From positions 310,001 to 374,000 of the forward strand of contig CAXPOZ010000003.1 in assembly GCA_964219355.1 (NCBI GenBank): a DNA stretch of 64,000 nt, read 5' to 3'. Made by a program: the position numbers and the translations under genes. Of the stretch, positions 63,901 to 64,000 are shown in pieces; the first letter of the stretch is position 1, and each line of letters opens with the position of its first letter. Under the pieces are notes generated by a model that saw only the letters and a list, made by a program, of their open reading frames with translations, made no database searches and was not told where the DNA came from. The stretch is from Parvularcula sp964219355 (GTDB lineage: Bacteria > Pseudomonadota > Alphaproteobacteria > Caulobacterales > Parvularculaceae).

Positions 63901-64000
63901 CGACGCCGGAACCGGCCCCGCCGCGTGCGGCTGCCAGCATCCATGAGCCCCTCCCGGAGGATGATAAAAAGGATGATAAGGCGCCCAAGCGTGGCGGTTG
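60978..64000 (+). CDS. rne: Ribonuclease E (3' end outside window)
   Basis: The frame is open from the ATG at 60978 to the end of the window, giving at least 1007 residues. The S1 RNA-binding domain starts at about residue 35 but is split by an acidic, low-complexity insertion of roughly 290 residues (about 92-385, including a short Arg/Gly block RRRRGGRGRRGRG). It then resumes at RIQEVIKRRQIMLVQVVKEE. The catalytic aspartates are Asp607 in ISVDVNSGK and Asp650 in VVDFIDMDE. The zinc-link is CPVC (Cys708, Cys711). After about residue 840 a second acidic tail has two basic patches (KKKRRRRRRRK and KRKRRRGRRGGRGRK), as expected for a degradosome scaffold that also binds RNA. Confidence 0.95.
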   Translation, partial: MSKKMLIDARHPEETRVALLSGGKVEDFDFESLSRKPLRGNIYLARITRVEPSLQAAFVEYGGNRHGFLAFGEIHPDYYQIPVADREVLRQAEALEAELAAKLAALDADADEVEDDSIEDDEDGASVASSSDDDESASEARADSEDDDARPRRGRGRRRRGGRGRRGRGRSSDDNENNSDEAEARSPSDDDDDNADNSSENDAVDAAEAVTDESPAEDASKDDVQPDEDLGWHGTDEDVIEALTHEEDAPDADASSDDDTDDEDGPKSIALSARTEPQLTEELPAEDADDASDEDDDAPAAELDEEQADDDDTAEAEDDTASADDSDVEAADEDTDESGDDAESRAEPEEEKAPREPTEEELAARQRAEEIADLQRRYDEARRERDRLLKNYRIQEVIKRRQIMLVQVVKEERGNKGAALTTYLSLAGRYGVLMPNNSRGGGVSRKISNQSDRRRLRKAIASLDVPHGQGLIIRTAGAKRTKAEIKRDYDYLARLWDTIREQTLKSVAPCCIYEEASLIKRAIRDLYDKDTSEILVEGEEGYREAKDFMKMLMPSHAKNVQPYREKEPLFLRHGVERQLDEMYQPVVNLKSGGYLVIQQTEALISVDVNSGKATKERNVEATALKTNSEAAVELARQCRLRDLAGLIVVDFIDMDENRNNRSVEKKFKDALKHDRARIQVGSISNFGLLEMSRQRRRSGIVDGTTRLCPVCDGSGFVRSVEMAALRILRSIEEKAVSDRAAQVTATTALDVALYILNQKRGWLNRIEDSYGVTIEINGDHEKTGDQYEVQTSGKARDVDTLRQSAAVEIGDVTVEHESDEDDTAEADNNVEADDDRQDNDESRADSDDDKPKKKRRRRRRRKSDSDDDDSARADGEDETSSSDEDGESEARSDDADDDTDSDGEPKRKRRRGRRGGRGRKSEQADASDETSSDEDGKAEKADADTAKADDANAVTEEVTESAEPVTAQEEAEPEPTPEPAPPRAAASIHEPLPEDDKKDDKAPKRGG

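Overview
The window reads as chromosomal DNA from a GC-rich, Gram-negative, plant-polysaccharide-degrading alphaproteobacterium. Large TonB-dependent receptors, outer-membrane-type lipoproteins, a SapC protein, GltD/GltB order, an RNase E with a huge acidic insertion and LacI-controlled xylose genes suggest a relative of Parvularcula, Hyphomonas or Caulobacter. The genus call is inference. There is no insertion sequence, phage, CRISPR array or rRNA; one tRNA-Ser is present.

Layout. 1-2961: two tandem secreted S9 peptidases (the first cut by the window edge). 2971-7251: sdaA, a CinA-like protein, photolyase and a winged-helix regulator. 7356-10447: a TonB-dependent receptor broken by one frameshift, coupled to an alpha/beta hydrolase. 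10511-11966: tRNA-Ser(UGA) and an AlaC-type aminotransferase. 11970-44607: a large xylan/glucan utilisation region. 44611-53944: rfbC, gltD-gltB, SapC, a DnaQ-like exonuclease, a small membrane protein and a SohB/SppA-type peptidase. 54112-64000: polyprenyl diphosphate synthase, a WecA-like transferase, ispE, a TPR lipoprotein, AmiC and RNase E (cut by the window end).

The utilisation region encodes a nearly complete route from glucuronoxylan to xylulose 5-phosphate. It has GH10 xylanase, GH115 alpha-glucuronidase, a polysaccharide deacetylase, GH43, two GH3 enzymes, GH9, a 1106-residue receptor, a sugar porter, GalM, xylose isomerase, xylulokinase and a LacI regulator. Six operator-like sites related to the perfect palindrome TGTTAGCGCTAACA lie in or beside its divergent promoter regions, so one LacI-type repressor probably controls most of it.

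The most unusual part is a set of enzymes with no obvious place in sugar catabolism embedded in this region. Four tandem flavin-dependent 'tryptophan halogenase' homologues (29918-35896, linked by ATGA overlaps and a 2-bp gap) are divergent from the receptor. A JmjC/cupin_8 protein lies just downstream of the receptor and a DUF6445-like 2OG-oxygenase homologue is coupled to the deacetylase. A SapC protein sits further away. The second halogenase homologue has lost the flavin motif, the catalytic lysine and the WxWxIP motif. This looks like a receptor-linked modification module whose substrate is unknown.
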